Shown: positions 52,082-62,215 of the stretch, in pieces
Layout of the letters: each line of letters begins with the position of its first letter
Numbering within the stretch: position 1 is the stretch's first letter
Source: Vallitalea pronyensis
GTDB lineage: Bacteria; Bacillota; Clostridia; Lachnospirales; Vallitaleaceae
NCBI RefSeq assembly: GCF_018141445.1
Contig: NZ_CP058649.1
Coordinates: 5,785,001 to 5,849,000, forward strand
Direction of reading: 5' to 3'
DNA: 64,000 bases
Position numbers and translations under genes: made by a program
Notes under the pieces: model-generated
What the model saw: the letters and a program-made list of their open reading frames with translations, nothing else
Told to the model about the DNA's origin: nothing
The model's database searches: none

Positions 52082-54889
52082 TTAATGGTTAGTTGTATTC
52101 GAAAAAGTCACATCTACTATACTAAATACACCTGCTGGTACCGTTACATGAATGGTGTTGTTTTTTATTTTCAAAGTTTCCTGAGTAAGTATATTTTTAG
52201 CTTTCGTACCATTCATGTTTTGAAGCTTGATGGTCGCTTGACGCTCTTCGGGATTAACATAACCTGAATCCAGTATATAGATTCTTAAATGACTATTATC
52301 TATACGTACAACCGTCCATGCTACATCGCCCTCCACCACAACAGGCATGCGCTTTCTAGCTTGATTAAGTTTTTTTACAACTGTCTTTCTGTAGATATCG
52401 GGGTCTTGTTTTGTATCATTTTCGTCATAAAAGTATTTCCCATCTGTGGTAATCTTATCCACAAACCGACTGCCTTCAATGTCATAGTCGTCAGGTAGAA
52501 TAGGAATCATACCGTAATATGTATTGGGCAAAAAGTTACTCATTCTGTGTTTTACACCATAGCCATAGTTTGAAAAATCATGTTTAGCAGTAGGATACCC
52601 TGCCCAATAGCAGTCTAGTTGATCAAAAACGTATTTTTCATCATATGTTGGATCAAAAAGAGCAATATTATGACCATTTTCACCATGTTCAACGTAACCT
52701 TCATCAGGGGATTTCATTGCCAAAGCAACATCTGGAATAGACAATATATCCTCTCTTTCTGGCGTTATCAGTATGCCTTTATCGATCATTTTGTAGATAG
52801 GAATCGTCTGATCATTCTCCGGTAATACGAAATTCTGTAGATATTTAGCGCCTTGGGACATATGGTATACCATGTTTCGCATATAATGACTTTGTGTTTT
52901 TTGTGAACTCCATTCATATTGGCGATTATAGGATGCATTATCCTCAACCATTCGGGTGCCCCAGTTATCAACTGCTCCCGTTAACCAGATACCCATTCGG
53001 CCAGCGAGGCTTAATTCTGCTGTTCTGGTGTTGGTATCTTCTGTTGAAATAATCAATACATCTTTGTATTTTTCATTATAGAGCTGTGCCCAGATTGGGT
53101 TGTAGAACGTTCCTGTCCAAAAAATGTTTTTATTTCGGAAGAATACCTTTGCCGTACCATATTGCTGACAAAGTTCAGCCAGTGGTATTAACCGATTCTT
53201 AATGGCATAATCCATGTTCTCATCACTTTTTGCAAATTCTGAGAAGATAAACATCTTAAAATGGTTTGGGGCAGCCTTTAAAATTTCTTCTGCTGTGGAC
53301 ATGGAGAAATAAAATGGATCCGTTGTATGCCCTGCCCACACGGTAAAATCTTGACCTTCTGCTTCTAACCTCGTTGCTTCTGCAATAATTTGCTCTGCTG
53401 TCATGTCATATTTTTTCCTCTTATCTTTATGGGTAGCCCAATATTCGGACAAAGATGAACGATCATAGTCTTCTGTCCAAAGATAATTTTTAGGAAAATG
53501 TATGGCATCATTGGTCAGTGCGCTTTCTATTTTAGGATCAATATGATTTAAAGAAATAAGATGATCCTTCGAAATAGATTGTTGATAAGAAGGCATGACA
53601 AATGCATCAATTTGTTCATCCAGGGTACGTATATTCCCTTGAATCTCTTTTATCCTTCCCACTTGTTGTATATTTTCAAAAGCTTCTCCCCAATGGTCGT
53701 TATCTAGTTTCAAGGCATAGATTGCATCACCACCAGAAATATCACTTGCCATATAATAGGTATTGGTTTCAGGGTCAAATTCCCCTCCTGCAAAAGAAGC
53801 TGGCGCTGAATAGATAGCTCTAACTTCACCATCTAAATTTCGAACGAGAATATCACTTGCAAAAAACAATAATACATACTCATCGGACATGGAAGGAATA
53901 TTCACATAAGAAAGCTGTGCCATTCTATAATCACGACTTCTTAGCTGATCGTTAAAAGCTGTTGATTCATGATTTTCAATAAAACCACCTTCACTGTTGA
54001 AAACAGCCATTTCCCCTCTCGTCTGTTTAGAACTATAATAGGGTAAGAGTATCTCACATTTACCATCCTTGTTGATATCTTGCACCATACAACGGCCAAT
54101 AAACTTCTTCTTGGCTTTTAAATCCAAATCGTTGAAATCCGTTACCCATACAGGCTTGGACATATCATCTGGGTCCAGCATCATCATCAGGTTGGTGCGG
54201 TTAACAGAATATGTGATAACAGCAATAACATATTCTTTTCCTGTTCCATACATATCACCTGATATCACATGTCGAACCACTCCAGCTTGCTTGTTACTAC
54301 TATCGTCAGGCACATATGCATCAACTTTAGTGCCTGTAGCAGAAAGCTTATAAATATGCTTATCAATACCACCGGTTATGATATATTTCTTACCATCATT
54401 TCCTTGTACCGTGCAAACATTATAAAGAGGTGCAGGGGTTGTATATGACCATAACAAGCGACCCTTATGATTTAAAACATACAATGTACCATCACTAGAA
54501 GCAATCATACTTTCATCTTTGCCATCACCATCAATATCATCAACAAAGAGATCGTATGGAAAAGATTCCCCTGCTTGACTTGACCATAAGCGTTTTCCGT
54601 CAGCACTATATCCAAGTACTTTACCATCATATGCTGCTCCTACAACACCTCTAATACCATTCTTAAGGGTTGCGGGTTTAACATGATATATATGACTTCC
54701 TGTTGAAAATCCCGTTAATACTTCACTATGTTGAGTTGTTGCCTCCTTTTGGGTTTGAGCAAATACGCCCTCTTCAACAGGGTCTATCCTATCAGCCCCA
54801 TCTACGGGCATACCACTAAACATAAAACTAGCTAACATAACCAGTGATAAAAAGACAACTAACCTATATTTTTTATTACAACGCATCAT
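52082..54889 (-). CDS. Secreted beta-propeller enzyme, candidate lambda-carrageenase
   Basis: A 935-residue secreted protein. Residues 1-32 are a signal peptide (cleavage near VDGAD). Residues 65-410 form a PQQ/FG-GAP-like beta-propeller, with calcium-loop motifs DIDGDGKDE (119-127) and DINKDGKCE (271-279). Residues 490-800 look like an alpha/beta glycosidase-type region (acidic candidates in FIFSEFAKS near 551 and IISTEDTNT near 617). Residues 845-930 are a beta-rich tail. An N-terminal propeller joined to an unrelated catalytic part at about 940 residues is the design reported for lambda-carrageenase (GH150). Sulfatase and galactonate genes beside it agree. The family is inferred from layout only. 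AGGAGG lies seven bases before the ATG. Confidence 0.55.
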   Translation of the reverse strand: MMRCNKKYRLVVFLSLVMLASFMFSGMPVDGADRIDPVEEGVFAQTQKEATTQHSEVLTGFSTGSHIYHVKPATLKNGIRGVVGAAYDGKVLGYSADGKRLWSSQAGESFPYDLFVDDIDGDGKDESMIASSDGTLYVLNHKGRLLWSYTTPAPLYNVCTVQGNDGKKYIITGGIDKHIYKLSATGTKVDAYVPDDSSNKQAGVVRHVISGDMYGTGKEYVIAVITYSVNRTNLMMMLDPDDMSKPVWVTDFNDLDLKAKKKFIGRCMVQDINKDGKCEILLPYYSSKQTRGEMAVFNSEGGFIENHESTAFNDQLRSRDYRMAQLSYVNIPSMSDEYVLLFFASDILVRNLDGEVRAIYSAPASFAGGEFDPETNTYYMASDISGGDAIYALKLDNDHWGEAFENIQQVGRIKEIQGNIRTLDEQIDAFVMPSYQQSISKDHLISLNHIDPKIESALTNDAIHFPKNYLWTEDYDRSSLSEYWATHKDKRKKYDMTAEQIIAEATRLEAEGQDFTVWAGHTTDPFYFSMSTAEEILKAAPNHFKMFIFSEFAKSDENMDYAIKNRLIPLAELCQQYGTAKVFFRNKNIFWTGTFYNPIWAQLYNEKYKDVLIISTEDTNTRTAELSLAGRMGIWLTGAVDNWGTRMVEDNASYNRQYEWSSQKTQSHYMRNMVYHMSQGAKYLQNFVLPENDQTIPIYKMIDKGILITPEREDILSIPDVALAMKSPDEGYVEHGENGHNIALFDPTYDEKYVFDQLDCYWAGYPTAKHDFSNYGYGVKHRMSNFLPNTYYGMIPILPDDYDIEGSRFVDKITTDGKYFYDENDTKQDPDIYRKTVVKKLNQARKRMPVVVEGDVAWTVVRIDNSHLRIYILDSGYVNPEERQATIKLQNMNGTKAKNILTQETLKIKNNTIHVTVPAGVFSIVDVTFSNTTNH

Positions 54890-54989
54890 GACTTCTCCTC
54901 CTTAATTCTACCTACTATCAACCTACCCATTTGTTTCACTCTTTTAACAACTGGGTTTTCGACAACCTTGTCAATACGTAAGAATCTTA

Positions 54990-57200
54990 CTAAAACACCT
55001 TCACACCAAATACTTCAATATAACGTGCGCCATAAGTATTCTCAAAAGTAAACCGTATGGTTGTCACATTGTCATAGGTTTCCATAAATCTGTTCAATCC
55101 TTGGTAATTATTTCTTATGACTTTACATATTGAGTTATCATGTGTAATGATGTCTATCTTATAGTCCTTTACAAGTTGTCTAATAGGTGAACTAAAGTTG
55201 TTGGTCTCCATCTGTGGATTAAAGATAATCTGAATTTCTTCAATATTTTTCGGTGAAGGAAAGGTGATTTCTAGCCATGGATGTTCTTCCTCTTCTGAAA
55301 CCCATACATGGGGTAATCCATAGGGTCTAGAAAAACCATTTGCAACATTTTCTGCTGCATATAGGTGCTGCGACGGTGTTATGTTTCTAAAACCAATACA
55401 TCGAGATACTTCGTCATTTAAGGGAAGCTTCTCAATGAATCTTTTAATTTTATGCTCACTCCTTTCATCAAAAATCAATGTAGGCGCTCCAGTGATACGT
55501 TCTTTTGATACATAAACGTTAAGTGCTTCATGTTTCATCAATATAATATAATGTTTCATATCTTTTGAACGACTACATTGAAGGGGTAATGTCAACCATC
55601 CATCAAAATTGCCATCTACGGAGACATGGATTTCCTTTACCTTATAATCGGGAAAGTAATTCTCAACATGTTCACCACCAAATACAGCAACATGAAGCAG
55701 TTGCTCTCGTTCTGTCTTGTTCTTTAATTTTATGTCAACACTTTCCAACGTTTCTGTCGTTGTTGGCAGCACAAGACAGAAGTTTTTATCTAAAGTCACA
55801 TAATCAGTAACCTTGGTGTTCTCCATTAATCTTACTGATGAAGATGTTATGTGAGCATCTTTAACATAGCCTACGTCTTCCTTCATGCCAAGAATATACT
55901 GTCCATCTCGTTGTAACACCTGTTGTAACTCTTTCATATATGGCTTATCACGTATGTTTCTTGGCATGACTTGATGTTTGATGGATAGGGCAGCTGCTGT
56001 TCCAACAGCTTGGGCCATGGCTGACAATGTCTGTTGAACTCTTATTGAACCCAATGCAACATGGGTAGCGCTGGTAATACGTCCTGCTAAAAATAAATTA
56101 TGGATATTCTTAGAATACATCATACGGTATGGTACTTGGTATAACCCTGGAACGAATCCAAACTGAGACGGTCTGCCATGACCATATATCCCCCCCACAT
56201 CATGAATATCAAGGGACCAACCTGCTACGGATACAGCATCTTCAAATACAACTTTATTCTCAATATCCTTTTGATTGAGCACATAATCCCCATAGAATCT
56301 TCTAGATTCCCGTTTACCAGGCATGGATGCTACCCATTTCAAATACAGATTATCCACATCATCAAATTGGCCACTGTTCTTTACATAGTCCCAATAGCCA
56401 TAGACTAGTTTTCTAAGCTCTAATGTGATGGCATTGTCATCTTGAATGGTATCCAGCTCACCACCATAGGACAGCCACCAGATACCATCAATTTCATCGA
56501 TGTTTTCTCTAACTTTTCTACCTGTTTCTGGTCGAATAAACCATTTTAATATGTCATCATTATGATAGTCATAGGCAAAGGCTGGTTTTACATAGGGTAT
56601 TTTCTTATTCTCTCGACCTACTTTGAAGAGAATACAACTTCCCATCACCTTATGGTCAGCTTCATCTACTGCAAGGCTTTCATCATAGGCATCTTTGGAT
56701 TCTCTCCCCACTGTATATAGGGCACCAGCTGCATGAGCAATCGTTCCATCACCTGAAGCGTCCACAAATAAAGGGCTTTTGAAAAGGTATTCTTTTTCTG
56801 TTCTTAGTTGCCTGCCATAGACAGCCATTATATTTCCATTATCCATGCTGACATCATAGGCTTCTGTGTTTGAAAACAATGTGATATGAGGTTCTCGTCT
56901 AACCATCTCCAATAATGCCATATCTGTTAATTCATAATCATCTTTTGTGTTATACCTTGGATTATACTTAAAGATTTCCAGCTTAATCTCATCCGATATG
57001 CCTGCTTCTCTGGCATAATAAGATATTGAATGAGATGAACCATTATAATGGACACGAAGCTCACTGCTATGATTCCCGCCTAAAACTGGACGATTATTTA
57101 CCAATGTAACTTTTAAGCCTTTTCTTGCTGCTGCAATGGCCGCTGTCATACCAGCCATGCCACCGCCAATGACTGTTAATTCACTTGTTATGATTTCCAT
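54990..57200 (-). CDS. FAD-dependent oxidoreductase with beta-sandwich tail
   Basis: A 736-residue cytoplasmic flavoprotein of the FAD_oxidored (PF12831-type) group. The dinucleotide motif VIGGGMAGMTAAIAAARKG opens the protein (residues 11-29), the NRPVLGGNHSSELRVH segment lies near 35-50, DASGDGTIAHAAGA near 147-160 and GRITSATHVALGSIRVQQTL near 373. The last 200 residues form a separate beta domain (ITFPSPKNIEEIQIIFNPQM), reminiscent of a discoidin-like sugar-binding fold. Such genes sit in many polysaccharide loci, but their reaction is mostly unknown. It begins one base after the sulfatase stop codon, so the pair is tightly coupled. Confidence 0.88.
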   Translation of the reverse strand: MEIITSELTVIGGGMAGMTAAIAAARKGLKVTLVNNRPVLGGNHSSELRVHYNGSSHSISYYAREAGISDEIKLEIFKYNPRYNTKDDYELTDMALLEMVRREPHITLFSNTEAYDVSMDNGNIMAVYGRQLRTEKEYLFKSPLFVDASGDGTIAHAAGALYTVGRESKDAYDESLAVDEADHKVMGSCILFKVGRENKKIPYVKPAFAYDYHNDDILKWFIRPETGRKVRENIDEIDGIWWLSYGGELDTIQDDNAITLELRKLVYGYWDYVKNSGQFDDVDNLYLKWVASMPGKRESRRFYGDYVLNQKDIENKVVFEDAVSVAGWSLDIHDVGGIYGHGRPSQFGFVPGLYQVPYRMMYSKNIHNLFLAGRITSATHVALGSIRVQQTLSAMAQAVGTAAALSIKHQVMPRNIRDKPYMKELQQVLQRDGQYILGMKEDVGYVKDAHITSSSVRLMENTKVTDYVTLDKNFCLVLPTTTETLESVDIKLKNKTEREQLLHVAVFGGEHVENYFPDYKVKEIHVSVDGNFDGWLTLPLQCSRSKDMKHYIILMKHEALNVYVSKERITGAPTLIFDERSEHKIKRFIEKLPLNDEVSRCIGFRNITPSQHLYAAENVANGFSRPYGLPHVWVSEEEEHPWLEITFPSPKNIEEIQIIFNPQMETNNFSSPIRQLVKDYKIDIITHDNSICKVIRNNYQGLNRFMETYDNVTTIRFTFENTYGARYIEVFGVKVF

Positions 57201-57201
57201 A

Positions 57202-58653
57202 TTATGTCTCCTTTACATAACCACCCATTCTTACCCAATCGCCAGTAAGATGATGAGCCCACGAATGTTTGGCATCCTTGGCATATGCATAGGATTCAAA
57301 CACATCACCATTCCCTAAAATCCTAGGATCTCTTGTTTCTATGAGTTTTTCTTTAAGTTCCAAGTACAATGCCTTTTTTAAGACGTCATAATCTTTATTT
57401 TGAGCCAGATTCTCCATACATTCTGGATCTTTTTTTATAGCATATAGCTCTTCTTGAGGGCGTAAGCCAAAAGTATAGTTATAATAGCAGTTGTCCCCTT
57501 TTGCATGCAGGTGTAATATTTCCTCTTTGGTAGGACAATTAGCACAGTTGGTATAATACGTTTCAGGATTGCCGGACGGGTATCGTGATGGTTCAAAATT
57601 ATGAATATATAAATAGTCAGGTGTCCGGATGCACCTTACAGGATATCCTTTATCTTCTGCTCTTCCCATATCGTGCCTTTCTCTTCCCATATAGGCTCTA
57701 TTTCTCTGTGGATTAACAAATCCGTCTCTCTCTGAAAGCAACACATCTAGAAGACTCTTTCCTGGCATTTCTTTTGGTATATCTAAACCTGCAATGTCCA
57801 AAAATGTAGGTGCAAAATCAATAAAACTGACTAAATCGTCTATTACCCGATTGCCTTTAAAGGCTGGACAACTGATGATTAAAGGTAGGTTTAAGTCTTG
57901 TTCATACATTTGACCTTTAATTCTTGGAAATGGTGCGCCATTGTCCGATGTCACAACGATGACCGTATTGTCCATTTCACCGATTTCCTCTAGTTTGTTG
58001 ATGATACCGCCTAATTGCTTGTCAAACCAGTCAATTTCAAAAGCATAATCGCACAGGTCACTTCGAACTTTATCGTTGTCAGGAAAATAAGCTGGAACGG
58101 TTACATCTTCTAACTTTTTACCGTGATAGACGCCTTCACCCTCTATGTATTTACGATGTGGTTCTTTGCAACCGTACCAAAAACAGAACGGTTGACCGTC
58201 TTCCCTAGCTTCCAAAAACATATCAAAATTACGGACATAATCAATGGTGCTGATGAGCGAATGTTCAGGAGGTGTCAATGTCATTTTGTTATACGCGTTA
58301 CCAGCAGGATTACGTATTAATCCGCTTCTTTCCCAATTGCCTGGTCCCCAGCCTTTTCCTGTATAACCAATATGATAACCGGCCTCTTCCAATAAATCAG
58401 GATATAAATGAAAATCATTGGGAAAATAACAGAAATGTGTACATGCCTCTTTTAACTGCCATGTGTGCATACCCGTTAATATACTTGCTCTTGAAGGCGC
58501 ACATTTGGGATTCGTTGTAAAAGCGTTGTTAAATAGAACCCCTGTTTTTGCTAGTTGGTCCACATGAGGTGTATGGACAAATTTATGGCCATAAGCACCC
58601 ATATGGGATGCATCATCTGCAATAGCAAATAGAATATTTAATTTGTCTTTCAT
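57202..58653 (-). CDS. Sulfatase of family S1
   Basis: A 483-residue type I sulfatase, which removes sulfate esters from sugars. The active-site motif CAPSRASILTG begins at Cys51, to be converted to formylglycine. The calcium ligands are Asp13 and Asp14 (IADDASHMGAYG) and Asp237-Asn238 (VTSDNGAP), and Lys100 is in YTGKGW. No signal peptide is present, so desulfation probably happens inside the cell after import. It resembles the N-sulfoglucosamine/arylsulfatase side of S1, but the sugar position attacked cannot be read from sequence. No formylglycine-generating enzyme gene lies in the window. The FAD oxidoreductase gene follows directly. Confidence 0.93.
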   Translation of the reverse strand: MKDKLNILFAIADDASHMGAYGHKFVHTPHVDQLAKTGVLFNNAFTTNPKCAPSRASILTGMHTWQLKEACTHFCYFPNDFHLYPDLLEEAGYHIGYTGKGWGPGNWERSGLIRNPAGNAYNKMTLTPPEHSLISTIDYVRNFDMFLEAREDGQPFCFWYGCKEPHRKYIEGEGVYHGKKLEDVTVPAYFPDNDKVRSDLCDYAFEIDWFDKQLGGIINKLEEIGEMDNTVIVVTSDNGAPFPRIKGQMYEQDLNLPLIISCPAFKGNRVIDDLVSFIDFAPTFLDIAGLDIPKEMPGKSLLDVLLSERDGFVNPQRNRAYMGRERHDMGRAEDKGYPVRCIRTPDYLYIHNFEPSRYPSGNPETYYTNCANCPTKEEILHLHAKGDNCYYNYTFGLRPQEELYAIKKDPECMENLAQNKDYDVLKKALYLELKEKLIETRDPRILGNGDVFESYAYAKDAKHSWAHHLTGDWVRMGGYVKET

Positions 58654-58712
58654 CTTGCTCCTCTCCCACCATCATCTATCACGATGACAGTATCTTGTCG
58701 TTATTGGCATTA

Positions 58713-59585
58713 TTAACCTTTTATAGCTCCAATCATCACACCTTTAACAAAGAATTTTTGTATAAATGGATAGATGCAAAATACAGGTATAATGGAAACC
58801 ATGATTGTGGCGTACTTAATGATTTGACCAATATCTGCTGACACATCAATATCAATACCCATGTTGGCTTCGTCCAGTCGGCTTTGTAAAACAATTTCTC
58901 TTAGAAAGAGCTGTAATGGGAAAAAGTCACGGTCACGTAAGTAAATTAACGCTTGAAACCATTGATTCCAATGTGCAACGCCATAATATAAAGCCATAAC
59001 GGCAATGGTTGGTTTAACCAAAGGTAAAATAATTTTTGTCAATACATGCACTTCACTGGCACCATCAATCTTAGCAGATTCCATTAAACTGGATGGAATG
59101 GCTGCAAAAGAAGTGCGCATAATGATGAGATTGGTTGTGGTAATGGCTGTTGGCAGCAGTAATGTGAGTCTTGACGTACCTAACAGGCTGCTGACAACCC
59201 AATAGGTAGGAATAAGTCCCCCCGAAAATTGCATGGTAAAGATAACAATCAAGGTTAGAATCTTACCTAAGTACAAGTCCTTCTGGGCAAGCACATAAGC
59301 CCCTAAGGATGTCATGAAAAGATTAATGGATGTTCCTACAATCACATAAAACAGGGTATTGAGGTAACCTGTTGTTACCGCAGGTGTTTTCATAACCAGC
59401 CGATAAGCTTCAATGGTAAAGCCAAGAGGTTTCAATAGTACCCCTCGATGGGCTTGAAATAATGCTGGGTCACTAATTGATGCAAAGAGGACATAGAGAA
59501 CAGGATATAGGGTAGTGACACACAACATGGTTAACATGACATAATTCACCACATCAAATATACTTATTTTTTTTCTGTTTACCAT
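58713..59585 (-). CDS. LplC/YtcP-like ABC permease
   Basis: A 290-residue inner-membrane permease of the large-substrate CUT1 subgroup (LplC-like). It has six hydrophobic segments, the opening FDVVNYVMLTMLCVTTLYPVLYV, the EAA motif IPSSLMESAKIDGASEVHVL near 185-204 and the closing IQKFFVKGVMIGAIKG. Relatives carry uronide or sulfated oligosaccharides and pair with an MsmX-type ATPase encoded elsewhere. It is 12 bases downstream of its partner. Confidence 0.94.
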   Translation of the reverse strand: MVNRKKISIFDVVNYVMLTMLCVTTLYPVLYVLFASISDPALFQAHRGVLLKPLGFTIEAYRLVMKTPAVTTGYLNTLFYVIVGTSINLFMTSLGAYVLAQKDLYLGKILTLIVIFTMQFSGGLIPTYWVVSSLLGTSRLTLLLPTAITTTNLIIMRTSFAAIPSSLMESAKIDGASEVHVLTKIILPLVKPTIAVMALYYGVAHWNQWFQALIYLRDRDFFPLQLFLREIVLQSRLDEANMGIDIDVSADIGQIIKYATIMVSIIPVFCIYPFIQKFFVKGVMIGAIKG

Positions 59586-59597
59586 ATGAATTGCCTC

Positions 59598-60560
59598 CTA
59601 CCATAAGCTGGTCTCGCTTAATTTTTTACTCACTTTATTAGCCATGATTAATAGACTAAAATTAATGATGGCATTAAATAGCCCAACTGCTGTTGAATAG
59701 CTAAAGTCGGCTTCTTCTAAACCTCTTCTATACACAAAAGTTGATATGACATCTGCTGTATCATAGATAATAGGGTTGTAGAGAAGAATTATTTTTTCCC
59801 ATCCAAGGTGCATCATTCTACCAATTCGCATAATGAGTAAAATGGTGATTGTTGGTGCGATGCCAGGTAATGTCACATGCCATATTTTTTTGAAACGACC
59901 GGCTCCATCAATATCAGCAGCTTCATATAAGTTAGGATTGATACCTGATAACGCTGCCAAGTAAATAATGGTTCCCCATCCAATGTTCTGCCAAATATTA
60001 CTGCCTACAAATATAGGTCGAAATAAGGCAGATACAGCTAGTAGATTCTTCCTCTGAAAGCCTATAAAGGCTAATAAATCATTGATAAGTCCATCGGTTC
60101 CAACTAAGTCAACGATAATCCCTGCCACCACTACAGCCGATATAAAATGGGGCATGTAAGTCACTGTTTGAACGGTTCTCTTAAATTTTCTGCTTCTGAC
60201 TTCATTTAGCAGTAATGCTAAGATAATAGGCGCTGGAAAACCAATCAATAAATTATAAAAATTAATGAACAGTGTATTTTTTACCAACCGCCAAAAGTAC
60301 TGGCTGGTCAAAAAATCTATAAAATGCTTCATACCTACCCAATCGCTGCCCCAAATCCCTCTACCTGGTCGATAATCTTTGAATGCAATGACGATACCAA
60401 ACATTGGACCATAGTGAAAAATAAGATAGTATAACAATACGGGAATGACCATGATATAGATTGTTCGATGTTTCTTAAAATCTTCTGCAATTTTTGCGCG
60501 TATAGTCGTTTTCTTATGCTTCGTTTTTTCAAGCTTAACGGTCTTCGATAGCTCTGCCAT
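59598..60560 (-). CDS. LplB/YteP-like ABC permease
   Basis: A 320-residue permease of the LplB group. A charged cytoplasmic N-terminus (residues 1-33) precedes six membrane segments. Signatures are YIMVIPVLLYYLIFHYGPMFG near 35, FKDYRPGRGIWGSDWVGMKHF and the EAA motif INPNLYEAADIDGAGRFKKI near 210, then WHVTLPGIAPT. It forms the channel with the LplC-like permease; the binding protein gene is 30 bases upstream. Confidence 0.94.
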   Translation of the reverse strand: MAELSKTVKLEKTKHKKTTIRAKIAEDFKKHRTIYIMVIPVLLYYLIFHYGPMFGIVIAFKDYRPGRGIWGSDWVGMKHFIDFLTSQYFWRLVKNTLFINFYNLLIGFPAPIILALLLNEVRSRKFKRTVQTVTYMPHFISAVVVAGIIVDLVGTDGLINDLLAFIGFQRKNLLAVSALFRPIFVGSNIWQNIGWGTIIYLAALSGINPNLYEAADIDGAGRFKKIWHVTLPGIAPTITILLIMRIGRMMHLGWEKIILLYNPIIYDTADVISTFVYRRGLEEADFSYSTAVGLFNAIINFSLLIMANKVSKKLSETSLW

Positions 60561-60589
60561 GTTTTGCCTCCTAGTTCACCCTTCGTATC

Positions 60590-62215
60590 CTATCGCTTAT
60601 TGTATCGATTGAGTGCAGACTGTTGGTATCCAATCACTTCAACAATACCTAATTTTTTGATATTGGCAACGAATTTATCATAATTCTCTATAGGTTCTAT
60701 TCCCATGATAAATTTTGTCACCATTTCTTCCACATAAGTATCTACTTCACTCATTATATTGGCCGTCTTTTCGCCTTCTTCTAAGGTTGGCGTCATACTT
60801 GTTGGTAAGGCATATGCGAAATCTGCTTTCATCCATTGTTCCCAGCCATCTTGTTGGGTAGGTAAACTATACATGTACTGTTGGTCACCCCAGTCCCAAT
60901 AGGTATTTAAATCTCGAAATAAGAGTTGGCGGTTAGCATCAGGCCGGGAAACACCGTCAGGGTTATTGTTAATGTAATCTGTAAACGCTCTTGAACCATC
61001 TTCTTTATAATTGAATGTAATACCTTCCTGTCCCCAGTAAATAAGCTCTCTGCCTTGCTCACTGTATAAAAAGTCCACATACTTAATAATGGTTAAAGGG
61101 TCATTTGCACTTGACGTTATGAATGTTCCCTCATCTTTAACATTGGGTACGTAATGTCTAAGATGTACCCTATCCCCTTCATTTAATACGGGGTAAGGTA
61201 AAGCTTTTAATATCAGTTCTTTATTATCCACTTCTGCTACCTTGACCAAGGAATTAAAGTAACTCAAATGACCAATGGTTGTTGCTAATTCACCACTTAC
61301 CAACATGGGTTTAATATGCTTATTCAAATCTCTTGATACATAATCTGGATCAATTAAACCTTTGCTGTACCAATCCCGCATTAACATGATATAATCTTTG
61401 TAACCTTCTTCTATAGGACCATATTTCACAACGCCGTCAACTTGAAAGAAGGTGGAGCCAGATGGTACACCGTAAGCACCTGAAAAAGCATCCCATAAGC
61501 CTTCTAATCCATTTTTTGCACTCCATGATAAAGGAATTTTGACACCATTTTCTTTAAATGCTGTTAGCAGTTCTTCCCAATCTGCAATGGTTACAGGTGC
61601 ATCAAGACCCGTCTCCTTTAAGTATTTCTCATTAACCATAGGTCCAAAAAAGCTCAACCCCCGCATTTCAGGGTCTGGTATGATTGCACCAAATGAGATA
61701 AGATTGCCGTCATCGGTGTAGCTGTCTTTTCTTACGGATTCATCTGCATTTATAATAGCCATGTAGTTGGGTGCATTGGCTTTAATCAATTCTGTCATGT
61801 TCTTGAGAATAATACCATCATCTACAGCAGCGTCAACACCGCCTCTATAATGTTTTTGAAGACTTATATGGATTGCATCTGGCAATTTAGCTGAACTGAG
61901 TACTAGATTCAATTGTTGTTCTTCCTGGCCAATGGGAGGGTTTATAAATTTGGGCCGAACGCCTGTTGCTTCAGCTAAGATGTCATAATAAGGATGGTCA
62001 TTATGACTATCCATGACTTTAGCTGTTCTTGCGTTGATGGACCGCCAAAACTTAAATGTTGTATTGCCATCTCCAATTCTACCATCTGGTTGAACGTTCG
62101 ACGATGGCGTACCTTGAAGTGAGCCAGACTCACTTACCTTCTTGCCTTGACAAGCAACCAAGGATAAACCAAGCACCATTACCAGAAATAAAACAATTGT
62201 TCGTTTCATGTTCAT
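60590..62215 (-). CDS. LplA-like oligosaccharide-binding lipoprotein
   Basis: A 541-residue extracellular lipoprotein, the size usual for LplA-type binding proteins that take large oligosaccharides. The signal peptide ends in LSLVAC. Marks are TTFKFWRSINARTAKVMDSH near 45, SFFGPMVNEKYLKETGLDAP near 185 and GWEQWMKADFAYALPTSMTP near 465. The start at 62215 has AGGAGG nine bases upstream. It is the first gene of the LplABC-sulfatase-oxidoreductase-propeller operon and should deliver the fragments cut by the secreted enzyme. Confidence 0.93.
   Translation of the reverse strand: MNMKRTIVLFLVMVLGLSLVACQGKKVSESGSLQGTPSSNVQPDGRIGDGNTTFKFWRSINARTAKVMDSHNDHPYYDILAEATGVRPKFINPPIGQEEQQLNLVLSSAKLPDAIHISLQKHYRGGVDAAVDDGIILKNMTELIKANAPNYMAIINADESVRKDSYTDDGNLISFGAIIPDPEMRGLSFFGPMVNEKYLKETGLDAPVTIADWEELLTAFKENGVKIPLSWSAKNGLEGLWDAFSGAYGVPSGSTFFQVDGVVKYGPIEEGYKDYIMLMRDWYSKGLIDPDYVSRDLNKHIKPMLVSGELATTIGHLSYFNSLVKVAEVDNKELILKALPYPVLNEGDRVHLRHYVPNVKDEGTFITSSANDPLTIIKYVDFLYSEQGRELIYWGQEGITFNYKEDGSRAFTDYINNNPDGVSRPDANRQLLFRDLNTYWDWGDQQYMYSLPTQQDGWEQWMKADFAYALPTSMTPTLEEGEKTANIMSEVDTYVEEMVTKFIMGIEPIENYDKFVANIKKLGIVEVIGYQQSALNRYNKR

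Noticed and set aside
52082-54889. The propeller enzyme as a kappa- or iota-carrageenase, agarase or PQQ-dependent dehydrogenase
   Set aside because: No GH16 (ExDxxE-type) or GH82 motif is visible, and the propeller lacks the repeated Trp-docking pattern of quinoprotein dehydrogenases; a second unrelated domain of more than 400 residues must be explained.
58123-58520. Plus-strand open frames inside the sulfatase gene
   Set aside because: They are antisense to a gene with intact catalytic motifs and show no independent start signals.
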